Assembly (NCBI GenBank): GCA_015061745.1
Contig: SUWB01000002.1
Span: forward strand, 1 to 64,000
Direction of reading: 5' to 3'
DNA: 64,000 nucleotides
Source of the DNA: Lentisphaerota bacterium
GTDB lineage: Bacteria > Verrucomicrobiota > Lentisphaeria > Victivallales > Victivallaceae
Shown: positions 36,304 to 45,138 of the stretch, in pieces
How the letters are laid out: each line of letters starts with the position of its first letter
How positions within the stretch are numbered: position 1 is the first letter of the stretch
Notes under the pieces: model-generated
Databases searched by the model: none
What the model saw: only the letters and a program-made list of their open reading frames with translations
Told to the model about the DNA's origin: nothing
Program-made: the position numbers and the translations under genes

Positions 36304-37311
36304 TCAATCCGGATAATTTGCGAACCACCCTGTTAAAAAGATTTTCTTTGCCGTCAGAGAGGGAGTGGATATTCTTGCCATACACTCTCTGTAAGCAGCG
36401 ATACCGACTTGCTCCCAATCCACGGCTACCGTAGGGAATCGGGAAAATCCCGGCTGCAGAAACTGTTTTCCGTCAACCCCCATAATCACATAATCACTTC
36501 CCAGCTCCCGTCCTGTTTGTTCTTTGTAACGCAGACAGGCTGTATGAGCCCAATTGTCCGAGGTAAAAAAATACCCTGTCCCGGGAGTATAACTCCGGAC
36601 AGCGGTCACCGGCTTGGAACAGCTGATCCCCTGTTCTGCGGCAAGCATCGCAAAAATCTTGCCCCGCAGCACAAAGGCGTTGTTCATAGAAGAAAGTATC
36701 TTTACCTTTTTGATCTTGTGTTCAGTAAAGTAACGCACAGCAAGTTTGGCTGTCAGATAAGGATCAAGATCCACCACCGACACTGAACCGTTAAAGGAAT
36801 TTTCCATCATTACGCCCACGGTGGGAACAGATAATTCAAGACTGCTGAAAAAAGCATCGTACTGCCCCAACAGGATCGCTCCGGAATAACGGGCTGTCGT
36901 TTCACGCAAAGTACCGGCATCAGAAAGATCACTTGCGTGCATCACTTTTTCGATTCTGACACCCTCTTTTTCGGCCGACGCAATGATTCCTTTCAAAGCC
37001 GAATAATACAACCCGGAAGTATTGCGATGAAGTTCGTTGCAGCAGACGACGATTGAAATTTCGCCATTGCCTTCCCCGGCCTGATTGCTGCTGCCGGGTT
37101 TGAAGTAAGTCCCCCTCCCCTTCTCTTTGCTGATATCGGGATATTTCATATACAAATAAGCCATACCTCTGCGGGCAGTTCCGTAAGAGATGCCGAATTT
37201 CCGCATCAAAGTACGCAAGGAAGGCATCCGTTGACCGGCGGCATAAGCTCCGGCCAACAGCTGATCCTCAAGATACTTGATCATTGTAAATGCTTTATCG
37301 GGTCTTCTCAT
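36304..37311 (-). CDS. GntR-type transcription regulator with LacI-like ligand domain
   Basis: About 335 residues. The N-terminal winged helix is GntR-like (MIKYLEDQLLAGAYAAGQRMPSLRTLMRKFGISYGTARRGMAYL), followed from about residue 80 by a periplasmic-binding-protein-like domain (ISIVVCCNELHR.., GAILLGQYD, VVDLDPYLTAKLAVRYFTEH). This AraR-like layout is typical of sugar-responsive repressors. The start at 37311 (MRRPDKAF) follows AGGGAAAG. A longer frame to 37389 lacks family support. The word AAAGTGAGCCAAA occurs upstream of this gene (37401-37413) and upstream of the carbon-nitrogen hydrolase gene (38779-38791), so self-control and control of that gene are suggested. Confidence 0.85.
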   Translation of the reverse strand: MRRPDKAFTMIKYLEDQLLAGAYAAGQRMPSLRTLMRKFGISYGTARRGMAYLYMKYPDISKEKGRGTYFKPGSSNQAGEGNGEISIVVCCNELHRNTSGLYYSALKGIIASAEKEGVRIEKVMHASDLSDAGTLRETTARYSGAILLGQYDAFFSSLELSVPTVGVMMENSFNGSVSVVDLDPYLTAKLAVRYFTEHKIKKVKILSSMNNAFVLRGKIFAMLAAEQGISCSKPVTAVRSYTPGTGYFFTSDNWAHTACLRYKEQTGRELGSDYVIMGVDGKQFLQPGFSRFPTVAVDWEQVGIAAYRECMARISTPSLTAKKIFLTGWFANYPD

Positions 37312-37400
37312 CACTTTCCCTGTGTTTTCAGAGAGTATTATATCAAAAACAACACCGATTGTCAAGTTTTTTCTTACAAGCGGCATCAACTTTCAAAGAA

Positions 37401-37413
37401 AAAGTGAGCCAAA
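37401..37413 (+). promoter_or_regulatory. Candidate operator AAAGTGAGCCAAA upstream of the GntR-type gene
   Basis: The 13-mer stands 88 bp upstream of the regulator start. The same word, inverted, lies in front of the carbon-nitrogen hydrolase gene. This is a match by eye of two sites in likely promoter regions. Confidence 0.4.
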
Positions 37414-37427
37414 CCGATCCTTTTATT

Positions 37428-38672
37428 TTATTTCCGGCACTCTTTTTCAATGGCAGGAAGGGGATAAAGATCATCCCTGCGTTCTCTGATGTAAAGACTG
37501 CGGCCCTCACCTTTTGAGCCAACTGAAAGGTATTTGGTACGGATCCTGCGTGAAAGATTTATATCAGCACAGGCGTATCCGCCGTTTTCAGAAGTATGAG
37601 CGATCAAAGCTCCCTGATTGTCAAAGATCCGTGCCGACAGAAGTCCGTCGTATGAAGGACAGTAGGGAGAAAAGGCCGCAGCCATTCCCTGTTCAGAAGC
37701 TCTGCCGCCCCAGATGCAGTCCCGGTGTTCAGGAATACCGTCACCGGCAATGGGAACCAGCATCAATTCGGCACCGTTGAGGCGGAGCATACGGGCATTT
37801 TCACCGAACCAGTTATCCCAGCAAATAGAAAATCCTACTTTTCCGAAATCCAGCTCAAAGACCGGATGGGTGTTGCCGGGAATAACACCATTGGCACTTT
37901 CGCCCCAGGTGAGATTGACCTTGTGATAGACCCCCACGATGGAACCGTCACGGCCGATCATCGCAGCGGAATTATGACGCACCCCGTCGCAGATCTCCCT
38001 GATACCGACGGCAATATAACAGTTGAGACGTTTTGCCCATTCAGCAAGGAAATCGGTGGTCGGTCCGGGGATGGTTTCAAGCTGTTCTTCAAAGGGCAGA
38101 TAAAGCCCCATAACAGGCATAATTTCAGTAAAGAGGATCAAGTCAGGCTTTTCGACCTCTCTTTCAATGCGTTCCAGAAGTTCCTTCACCCGCTCCAACC
38201 GGTCAGCCCGGGTCTTTTCTCCGTCTTTGTGAGTGATACAAGTAGTAACGATCCGGGCGATCCGGTCAGGAGTTGGCTCCCAGGAAGATATGGACACATT
38301 AAAGAACCCGACCTTGCCGACGCCCCATTTGAAATGGGGTTTGAGCACAATGGACTGAACATCCTCATCCCGTTCATACTCTCCGTAAAAAGAAAGAGTC
38401 CCGTCGGGATTTTCCACAGGTTCAAGATAATCTTCACTGAAAAAATTGCCGTTACTCTGTTTGAAACAGGCCAGCACACCGACTTTGTTACCCCAGGAAA
38501 CAGCTGCATCACTGTCTACACGGATGGCACATCCTTTGCCTTCAGGAAAAGGAAATTCCTTTTCCCACATTCCGAATCCACGCCAATCCTTCAACTCGAT
38601 ACAGCACTTTTCCCCTTCCCGTGAAAAAACAGGGGCCACTTTAACTGCCGGAGCATAAGATTTCCAGTCCAT
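37428..38672 (-). CDS. Carbon-nitrogen hydrolase (nitrilase superfamily) with N-terminal beta domain
   Basis: A 414-residue protein. The first 130 residues are beta-rich (WRGFGMWEKEFPFPEGKGCAI), probably a sandwich domain that is not part of the usual nitrilase fold. The catalytic part starts near 135 and shows Glu in LILFTEIMPVMG, Lys in GVYHKVNLTWGE and Cys in GFSICWDNWFGE, the E-K-C triad. It hydrolyses a C-N bond of an amide, N-carbamoyl compound or nitrile in the cytosol; the substrate is unknown. It follows a terminator and a region with two GCTCACTTTG repeats, so it likely starts a transcription unit that continues into the regulator gene 116 bp downstream. Confidence 0.85.
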   Translation of the reverse strand: MDWKSYAPAVKVAPVFSREGEKCCIELKDWRGFGMWEKEFPFPEGKGCAIRVDSDAAVSWGNKVGVLACFKQSNGNFFSEDYLEPVENPDGTLSFYGEYERDEDVQSIVLKPHFKWGVGKVGFFNVSISSWEPTPDRIARIVTTCITHKDGEKTRADRLERVKELLERIEREVEKPDLILFTEIMPVMGLYLPFEEQLETIPGPTTDFLAEWAKRLNCYIAVGIREICDGVRHNSAAMIGRDGSIVGVYHKVNLTWGESANGVIPGNTHPVFELDFGKVGFSICWDNWFGENARMLRLNGAELMLVPIAGDGIPEHRDCIWGGRASEQGMAAAFSPYCPSYDGLLSARIFDNQGALIAHTSENGGYACADINLSRRIRTKYLSVGSKGEGRSLYIRERRDDLYPLPAIEKECRK

Positions 38673-38772
38673 AATACAAAGTCCTTGATGTTATAATCCA
38701 CTTAATTTGAATATACCTGTTATTAATATAAGTCCCCGAATCTGCTTTTGCAAGGGAATAAAATTACTTTTT

Positions 38773-38792
38773 GCTCACTTTGGCTCACTTTG
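38773..38792 (-). promoter_or_regulatory. Direct repeat GCTCACTTTG x2, candidate operator of the carbon-nitrogen hydrolase gene
   Basis: Two exact 10-bp copies in tandem, about 100 bp upstream of the start at 38672. The minus strand contains AAAGTGAGCCAAA, identical to 37401-37413. The rest of the 295-bp gap 38673-38967 holds the terminator of the GH20-like gene and AT-rich sequence. Confidence 0.45.
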
Positions 38793-38895
38793 AAAAAAAT
38801 TTTTTTGCAGCATCTCCCCGGAAACACTCCCTAACATACTGTATTATCTTGATTTACAATTCTCCGGAAAGGAATTTGGCAAATATTTCAGATAC

Positions 38896-38950
38896 AAAAA
38901 AAAGGCTTTGCGTCCCTCTCCCCTTGCAGGGAATGTTCCGCAAAGCCTTT
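38896..38950 (-). terminator. Rho-independent terminator after the GH20-like gene
   Basis: A 12-bp stem (38901-38912 with 38939-38950), long loop with its own short stem, then a T run on the minus strand, 17 bp after the stop at 38968. Confidence 0.8.
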
Positions 38951-38967
38951 TCTCTCTTATTCCGGCA

Positions 38968-41619
38968 TCAGAGCTGGACTTTTGTCAGATTTTTGCCGTC
39001 GTGATAATGCAGATAGAGACGGGATTCCTTCATAAGGTCATCCCGTTTTTTACCGCGAAGCGTGATCACCTTGTCTTGAGTAATGATCTCTCTGACAAAT
39101 CCCATAAAGAAAGAGGATTCAAAGAGGAACTGTTCTCTGGGGATCTGTACCTCAGCGCACCAGCCTGCTGCACTTTCACGACATTCAATGACAGCATTGG
39201 CCCCCATTGCTCCCTTACGCCTGGTGAAATGAACAGGCTCCATTACTTTACGCATACCAGAGGCATCGCAAAGGAGCAAAAAGACCGATTCATTATCATC
39301 GGTATCTGTTTGAAAATCCATATACACAGTGACTTTATCATCATCAGCTTCAACTTTCCAGGAAACCCCGTTGACCTCTGTCACCTGGCCGGGATAAACC
39401 ACCTCATCATTTTTCTCAATAAAAGACTTAAGATTTCCCCCTGCCTGCAGGATTTTTTCAGCTTCAGCCATATCGCCTGCAAGCAATTCTTCCAGACAAC
39501 GTGCACGCCAGAGAAGTTTCTCAGGGAAAAACTTGTAAACTTCCGCTTCTGAATGATATCCGAGCCGTACATCTTCTTTGCAGATCTCTGCCAGACGGCG
39601 GCTGCCCCGGATCTCCTCAAGGATGATTTTTTTCATACCTTCCAGCAGTTTCATCCCTTCTGAACTTCCCCCGGCAAGAGCAGTCCGCATCGTGTAAAAT
39701 TTAAGGATATTGTGCCCTGAACGGTACATAATATCCAAAGCCTCAGCCAAGGTAAATTCCAGTTCGTGCCCTTTGACAGAAGCCTTTTGCAGCTCTTCAA
39801 GGCCTTTGTGCCACAAATTTGAGATCCGCCGGGTCAATTCGGTCAGCTCAAAAAGGTCAAAGTGCTTCATACATTCGCCGCAGTTGTCCCCTGAAGGGAA
39901 ATTATCCGGTTTCCAGGAACGGGTCAGCGGCGTCAACTGCTGTTTCAGATACAAAGGCCACACTGGACCGTCGTGCATAGGACCGTAATACTGGAACTGG
40001 ATATCCAACGGATAGTTGCTGTATCCGTCGGCAAAATATTTCCAGGCATTGAGGACTGCGGGATAATCTTTTCCCCAGGCGGGGGCGGCCAGACTCTTGA
40101 GAAAATCCTCTTCCGTACCCGAAAAGTCTTCGTAAGCCAACTTTCCTGCCGCCTCATTCATCACGCCGGGATAGTTGCCGAAATACCAGCACTGGATAAC
40201 GTGTTTGACTCCCAGTGCGTGCATTTTTTTATATTTGCGGTACACAAGACCGGGAGCCGGGATATAGGGGACTGTGGCACACTCGTGAGAACAGGCCACC
40301 TGCAATTTGGCAGCAATATCGCAATGGCCTTTGGCTGCTTGAGCAATAATATTGAAACGGTCTGAGGGGCCCACTTCAGAGAGCCAGTAGTCGCCACCGT
40401 TACGGACTTTTCCCAACTGATATTTATTTACCCCGGACTCAAAGTTAAAGGCAAGAGCAATATCCCCGTTGAGTTCCGAAGGCATCTGGGTGATCCAGTT
40501 GCCCACCTGATCCACATAGGGCATATAGAGCCAGGAAATCAGATCCGCATCAGGATTGGCTTCTTTCATTCCCCGGTACATCGGTTCGAGAACCATTGAC
40601 AGGATCTTGCCGATAGAGTGTTCACACCGTTTTGCACAGGGAATCTCTCCGTTGCCGTGGCTTTTGATAGTGCTGAGACAGGAAGTCATCCGTTCGCCGT
40701 GAGAAATGGTGATCATACCGCCCAGATGAGGAACGGATTTGAAAAGAGAATTGGTGCACTCATAAAGATACTGCTGAGCCATTGGTGAATTGGGGCAGAA
40801 ACTGTTGGCTTCAAAACCGGCCTGTTCCTTTGTCCAGCCGGGACCTTTGAGACATTCGCATCCTTCAGGCAGGGGATTGTAGTGTACAGAGTGTTCATTC
40901 CAGTAGATAGGTTCGATGCAAAAGGCAAAGATCTTGATACCATATCTGCGGCAGCGGTTCACAGTGTCGCGCAGTTTGGCAATGCGTTGAGCGGCTTCGG
41001 GGATCGCCGGACGGATCGTTGTGGTGCAGATCTCTCTGAAAACCACTGTCAGGAACAGACCATTGACCCCTTCGTGAGCCAAACGGCTCAGATATTCATC
41101 TGGGTAATAGTCAATATCGTTCATCAATTCATCGATATTGAAAGGCGGCCGTTTGATAGGGCCGAAAAAACAGCGTGAAATACGGTTTTTCAGCCAGGGG
41201 GTTCTTTCAAAGGAGCCTTTTTTCAAAAAAGGAGCTCCGGCAATAAGATCCCGCAGATAATAGAGCCCGCGGCGGATACCTTCGGTATCGGAACTTTCAA
41301 GAGTGACGCTTTCATCAGTGACCGTCAATGTGTAGCTTTCAAACTTTTTCCCTTCTGTTTTTTTCACAATCACTTTAACGGGACCTGCGGCTAAAGCTGC
41401 TTCTTCAAGAAAACGGTTGAAGTCGAAACAGGCCGTTTCCAGCAGTTTTTCAGGATCGGGAAATTCAAAGTGCAAAGTCATTCCGGCAGAAACATCCAAT
41501 TCATCGGCAGCAGCTTTTCTTTTTTCATCCCAGTGAGGGATAAAAGGTTCGTGAGAAGCAAGCAGAGCGACAAAGGGGGGCTGCCCCTTGGGGAAATCCG
41601 GCATAACGGGCAAATTCAT
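38968..41619 (-). CDS. GH20-like glycoside hydrolase-family protein, function unknown
   Basis: An 883-residue protein. Residues about 60-135 (LHFEFPDP.. SDTEGIRRGLYYLRDLI) look like the small domain before the catalytic barrel of beta-hexosaminidases (GH20b type). A barrel-like part follows (PDEYLSRLAHEGVNGLFLTVVFREI, IKIFAFCIEPIYW, GGMITISHGERMTSC), then a helix-rich middle. The C-terminus is a beta-rich carbohydrate-binding-like part (VYMDFQTDTDDNESVFLLLCD). The DE dyad of true GH20 enzymes is not evident; ISHGER stands in the matching area. No signal peptide. GGAGAT before the ATG at 41619 supports the start. It is similar in plan to the DUF4838 protein at 56562. A cytosolic glycosidase of unknown specificity is the best guess. 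Confidence 0.6.
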   Translation of the reverse strand: MNLPVMPDFPKGQPPFVALLASHEPFIPHWDEKRKAAADELDVSAGMTLHFEFPDPEKLLETACFDFNRFLEEAALAAGPVKVIVKKTEGKKFESYTLTVTDESVTLESSDTEGIRRGLYYLRDLIAGAPFLKKGSFERTPWLKNRISRCFFGPIKRPPFNIDELMNDIDYYPDEYLSRLAHEGVNGLFLTVVFREICTTTIRPAIPEAAQRIAKLRDTVNRCRRYGIKIFAFCIEPIYWNEHSVHYNPLPEGCECLKGPGWTKEQAGFEANSFCPNSPMAQQYLYECTNSLFKSVPHLGGMITISHGERMTSCLSTIKSHGNGEIPCAKRCEHSIGKILSMVLEPMYRGMKEANPDADLISWLYMPYVDQVGNWITQMPSELNGDIALAFNFESGVNKYQLGKVRNGGDYWLSEVGPSDRFNIIAQAAKGHCDIAAKLQVACSHECATVPYIPAPGLVYRKYKKMHALGVKHVIQCWYFGNYPGVMNEAAGKLAYEDFSGTEEDFLKSLAAPAWGKDYPAVLNAWKYFADGYSNYPLDIQFQYYGPMHDGPVWPLYLKQQLTPLTRSWKPDNFPSGDNCGECMKHFDLFELTELTRRISNLWHKGLEELQKASVKGHELEFTLAEALDIMYRSGHNILKFYTMRTALAGGSSEGMKLLEGMKKIILEEIRGSRRLAEICKEDVRLGYHSEAEVYKFFPEKLLWRARCLEELLAGDMAEAEKILQAGGNLKSFIEKNDEVVYPGQVTEVNGVSWKVEADDDKVTVYMDFQTDTDDNESVFLLLCDASGMRKVMEPVHFTRRKGAMGANAVIECRESAAGWCAEVQIPREQFLFESSFFMGFVREIITQDKVITLRGKKRDDLMKESRLYLHYHDGKNLTKVQL

Positions 41620-41796
41620 AAAAAAATATCTCCTTTTTTACGGTATCTTGTTTATTCCAACAAATTCTTCGCCGTAATATACTGCCTGTATGATAAAAAA
41701 ACAAGTTTTTTTCTTACCAAAGACGACAGATTTCAGCCAAATAAGCTCTCCGGAACTTTCCCTTGCAGCAGAAAAGTATACTTGCTGAATCTGCAA

Positions 41797-41846
41797 AAAA
41801 ATACCGCTGTAAAAAATCCCGATGAGGGGCTTTTCACAGCGGCATA
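41797..41846 (-). terminator. Rho-independent terminator after the GH39-like gene
   Basis: An outer stem CCGCTGT/ACAGCGG and an inner stem around CCCGATGAGGGG form a two-part hairpin, followed on the minus strand by a T run, 16 bp after the stop at 41863. The rest of the 243-bp gap to 41620 is AT-rich; no gene or motif was seen there. Confidence 0.75.
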
Positions 41847-41862
41847 CACCTTAAAAGAAGCC

Positions 41863-43188
41863 TTACTTCTTCGGAGTCATAAAGAGGATCGAGTTCCGCT
41901 GCAGAGTGATCCTGACGGTACCTTCGGCATCGCTTTCGGGCCAGACCGGTTCAAAGGTGTGATACTGATCCACAAGACGGCATTCAAAACGGGTATTGGC
42001 CAGCTGCGTTCTGATAGTTACCTCTTTGCAAAGAGCATTGTCATCATCTGAATAATGAACGGCCATAATGCCGAAATCCCCTTTGTCATTTCTGGCGGCG
42101 ACGGCATAAATATCAGGGTCATCCCCGGTGCATTTGACCTGACTGCCCAATTCAGCAAGTTCGGCAAAGGCATAGAAAGCATAAAAACCTTTAAGCCGCT
42201 TCAAGGTGGTTGTGTCAAACAAACAATTCATTGCACTGGAAATCCGGGCATCATAATACATCAGCACATCCAGCGGAGCATTCTGTCCGATGCACATAAC
42301 AGCTGCGGTAAAGGCGGCACCTTTGATTCCCTGCATCTGTTCAAGAGAATAAAGCCACGCAGTATTCCAGTTGCGGACATAGTTCCATTCATTGAGGATA
42401 CTTTCAGTGTTTGAATAGCCGTTTTCGTCCAGAATCTTCCGCCAGTTCCGGCACAATTCGCCGAGCCAGTGAGGGGATACAGCATAACGGTGCCAGGAAA
42501 AGAAATCCATAGGCACCTTGTCTTTGGCCATCGTCTGAATAAACTCCGTTCCCCACTCCACGTTTCCGGCAATAGCGGGGCCGCCGATCTTAAGATGGGG
42601 GAAACACTTTTTCAAATGGGAGGCAGAGATTCTGTAAAGCTCAAAAAATTCAGCTTTTGTCCCGCCCCAGCACCGTTTGTTTGGGGAATCATCGCTGTCC
42701 AAATCGGGTTCGTTCCAGATTTCCCAGTACTGGATATTCCATTCAAAGCCGTTTGCCCACTTGAAGTTGTAGTGCATAATGATGTGTTCGCAAATGCGTG
42801 CCCACTTGGCAAAGTCAGGCGGGGGAAGGATCCCATATTTTTTGCTCCAGTGTTCAATACTGGCTCCCAGCCGGTAAAAGGGCTGAGTTCCCGCATCACG
42901 CATATTGGCAAGGTATTCGTCGGTCAGATGAAAATCATAGGACGCAGGATCATTTTCATCGGCATTGAAGTCAGGGAACACCGCATATATATCCACCGAA
43001 TGAGGTCCACCGTAAGAGTAACACCAGTTGGCATCGTGGATACGGGCAAAAGGAATACGCAAAGCCTTGTAATCATCAAAATTGCCCCGGCTCTGATCAT
43101 TGCGCGGCTTGATGGGGCCGTTGTTGACTGCGTTCATCGGTTTGATCTTACCGACAACAGAATTGAAATCAAAGGTCAGTTCTGCCAT
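41863..43188 (-). CDS. GH39-like glycosidase (beta-xylosidase/iduronidase clan)
   Basis: About 441 residues of (beta/alpha)8 barrel. The acid/base Glu is in IQYWEIWNEPDLDSDD (WNEP motif near 155-170) and the nucleophile Glu in TESILNEWNYVRNW (about 280). FARIHDANWCYSYGGPHSVD near residue 50 is the RxHD strand common in GH39. Such enzymes remove xylose or uronic acid residues with net retention. No signal peptide, so cytosolic. The start at 43188 (MAELTFDF) has GGAGGG four bases before it; the longer frame to 43230 is unlikely. The gene is divergent from the GH29 gene across a 291-bp region that holds the promoter of the latter. Confidence 0.8.
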   Translation of the reverse strand: MAELTFDFNSVVGKIKPMNAVNNGPIKPRNDQSRGNFDDYKALRIPFARIHDANWCYSYGGPHSVDIYAVFPDFNADENDPASYDFHLTDEYLANMRDAGTQPFYRLGASIEHWSKKYGILPPPDFAKWARICEHIIMHYNFKWANGFEWNIQYWEIWNEPDLDSDDSPNKRCWGGTKAEFFELYRISASHLKKCFPHLKIGGPAIAGNVEWGTEFIQTMAKDKVPMDFFSWHRYAVSPHWLGELCRNWRKILDENGYSNTESILNEWNYVRNWNTAWLYSLEQMQGIKGAAFTAAVMCIGQNAPLDVLMYYDARISSAMNCLFDTTTLKRLKGFYAFYAFAELAELGSQVKCTGDDPDIYAVAARNDKGDFGIMAVHYSDDDNALCKEVTIRTQLANTRFECRLVDQYHTFEPVWPESDAEGTVRITLQRNSILFMTPKK

Positions 43189-43374
43189 TTTCCCTCCGTA
43201 AAGTATAAAAAAGTTGTGTTTGCAGAGCAAATCCCGCTGCTGCAGTATGGAATTTTCCTCTTTGAACTTAATATAGCACAGAAAAAAATCTATTACAAAC
43301 GGTTCGATGAGCAGTTTTTGGTTTTTTTATCAGCAATCGGCAAAAATATCCTTGCCGTTCTGCCTTTTTTCAAC

Positions 43375-43403
43375 TTGCATTCATCCGGGAAAGTGGATAT
43401 ATT
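43375..43403 (+). promoter_or_regulatory. Candidate sigma70-type promoter of the GH29 gene
   Basis: TTGCAT (43375-43380), 17 bp, TATATT (43398-43403), about 76 bp before the ATG at 43480. Seen by eye. Confidence 0.5.
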
Positions 43404-43479
43404 ATGTTCCCGTGACCAATTGAGATGATCGGCACCTTTGAAAAATAATTTTTCCGGCCCATAAAACGAAGGTTACTAT

Positions 43480-44727
43480 ATGCGGTTTACAAAAGAAGAT
43501 CCCAGAAGCTGGTTTATGGAAAAACGTTTCGGTATGTTCGTCCATTGGGGCATTTACGCTTGCGGAGGCCGCCACGAACAGGAACAAATGCGTTACAATG
43601 TCCCCCCTGCCGTTTATGAAAACTACGCAGATATCTTCGATCCGGTCAAATTCGATCCGGCACAATGGCTGGATATGATCCAGGAAAACGGTATGCAGTA
43701 TCTGGTTTTCACCGCCAAACATCACGACGGATTCTGTATGTGGGATACCGCAGAAACAAACTACAATATTATGAATACGCCCTATGGCAAAGATATCGTC
43801 GGAATGCTTGCTGAGGAATGTCATAAACAAAAATTCCCATTGGAACTTTATTATTCCTGTGTGGACTGGCATCATCCGGCATATCCCAATCTGGGACGTC
43901 ATCACGAGATCACCACCGATCCAGCCAAACACGATATGGATCAATATATGGATTATCTGAAACGCCAGATCACCGAACTCTGTACCCATTACGGAGAGAT
44001 CCACGGCATCTGGTGGGATATGAATGTACCGCAGCTCCTTGACACTTCAGTGAATGCGTTGATCCGGAAGCTGCAGCCCAAAGCTGTAATCAACAATCGG
44101 GGCTATGATCCCGGAGATTATTCCACTCCGGAACGCAATTTTCAAGATGAAGTGTTCCGGCCGTTTGACGGGATCACCGAAGCCTGCGATTCCGTCAGTA
44201 TGAACAGCTGGGGATATTGTGCCGACGACGACCTTTTTTCCTCCCGGAAACTGGAGCGTCAAATTGCCTTGTACACGTCGCTTGGGAGCAACTTTCTCTT
44301 AAACGCCGGTCCCAGGCCGGACGGAACCTTCCCTGAGCGGACGGTAAAGCTGCTGAACAGGATCGGCAGCTGGTACAACTGCGTCAAATCGGCATTGACT
44401 GCCCCGCCGTGTCCGCGGCTTCAGAATAAAAACATTCTCTGCACAGGTGGCGGAAAAGAATTGAATCTGATCTTTTTAGAGACTCCTCAGGCTGAATCTG
44501 TCCGTCTCGAAGGATTGGATATCCTGCCGGAACGCTGTGAACTTCTGAATTCAGGTGAAACACTCCCGGCAACGTTGGAAGCCAATGTCTATGACCGCCA
44601 CCTGCCGCCGATGGTCCGTCTCCGCCATTTACCCGTCGAACGTATGAATAATGAAATACAAATCATCCGGATGAGTTTTGAAAAAGATGTTATTTGCCCG
44701 GCTAAAAACTCAAACTTGGGAAGATAA
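43480..44727 (+). CDS. Alpha-L-fucosidase (GH29), 3' end possibly replaced
   Basis: A 415-residue protein. RFGMFVHWGIYACGG opens the barrel, FTAKHHDGFCMWDT (about 78-90) is a GH29 landmark, and the nucleophile is Asp180 in IHGIWWDMN. VINNRGYDPGDYSTPE and NFLLNAGPRPDG are further family blocks. No signal peptide. After about residue 395 (the MNNEIQIIRM region) the end VICPAKNSNLGR has no family look, and the frame runs into an AT-rich DUF2442 gene in another frame, so the original 3' end may have been lost by recombination near 44700. A block of about 200 bp of this gene (44161-44357) is repeated nearly exactly at 49211-49411. Likely role: release of fucose in the cytosol. Confidence 0.88.
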   Translation: MRFTKEDPRSWFMEKRFGMFVHWGIYACGGRHEQEQMRYNVPPAVYENYADIFDPVKFDPAQWLDMIQENGMQYLVFTAKHHDGFCMWDTAETNYNIMNTPYGKDIVGMLAEECHKQKFPLELYYSCVDWHHPAYPNLGRHHEITTDPAKHDMDQYMDYLKRQITELCTHYGEIHGIWWDMNVPQLLDTSVNALIRKLQPKAVINNRGYDPGDYSTPERNFQDEVFRPFDGITEACDSVSMNSWGYCADDDLFSSRKLERQIALYTSLGSNFLLNAGPRPDGTFPERTVKLLNRIGSWYNCVKSALTAPPCPRLQNKNILCTGGGKELNLIFLETPQAESVRLEGLDILPERCELLNSGETLPATLEANVYDRHLPPMVRLRHLPVERMNNEIQIIRMSFEKDVICPAKNSNLGR

Positions 44728-44977
44728 ACAAATTAAAGATGTTAAACATATAAACGACTATGTTTTTATGTTTTGTTTTAAAGACGGAACCATAAAAATT
44801 ATGGACATAGAACCGTATATAAGAAAACATATTAAGCTTTTTGAACCGATGATAAAGGATAAAAATATCGCCAGGAATGTTCAAATTGAGCCGATGGGAA
44901 CAGGTATTTATTGGAATGATATTATGGATATGGAAGCAGAATATATTTATAACAATTCTCAAGAAGTTAATTGGTAA
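44687..44977 (+). CDS. DUF2442-family small protein
   Basis: About 96 residues from the ATG at 44687; the true start may lie a little later. IKDVKHINDYVFMFCFKDGTIKIMDIEPYI and later VQIEPMGTGIYWNDIMDMEAEYIYNNS follow the DUF2442 pattern (V-x-x-L-x-x-Y-x-L-x-x-x-F-x-D-G, then a GxxIxW-N-D-x-D end). These proteins are often partners of RelE/HigB-type toxins (DUF4160) or stand alone; no toxin gene was found beside it. It is clearly more AT-rich than the fucosidase gene whose end it overlaps by 41 bp in another frame, which points to a later arrival. The following 160 bp (44978-45138) hold nothing recognised. Confidence 0.75.
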   Translation: MLFARLKTQTWEDKQIKDVKHINDYVFMFCFKDGTIKIMDIEPYIRKHIKLFEPMIKDKNIARNVQIEPMGTGIYWNDIMDMEAEYIYNNSQEVNW

Positions 44978-45138
44978 AATCCGTCTGCGTTCAGTACAGA
45001 GCCAATTCAAAAAACATATCGTGTTATACAACACTTCTTAACAAAAGTCAAATTATATTCAAACTTGAATAAGGTGAGGGCACAAAAAAATACGCAGCCA
45101 ATTGTTTTTTGACAGAATGTCCGTCTTAAGTTTGATTT

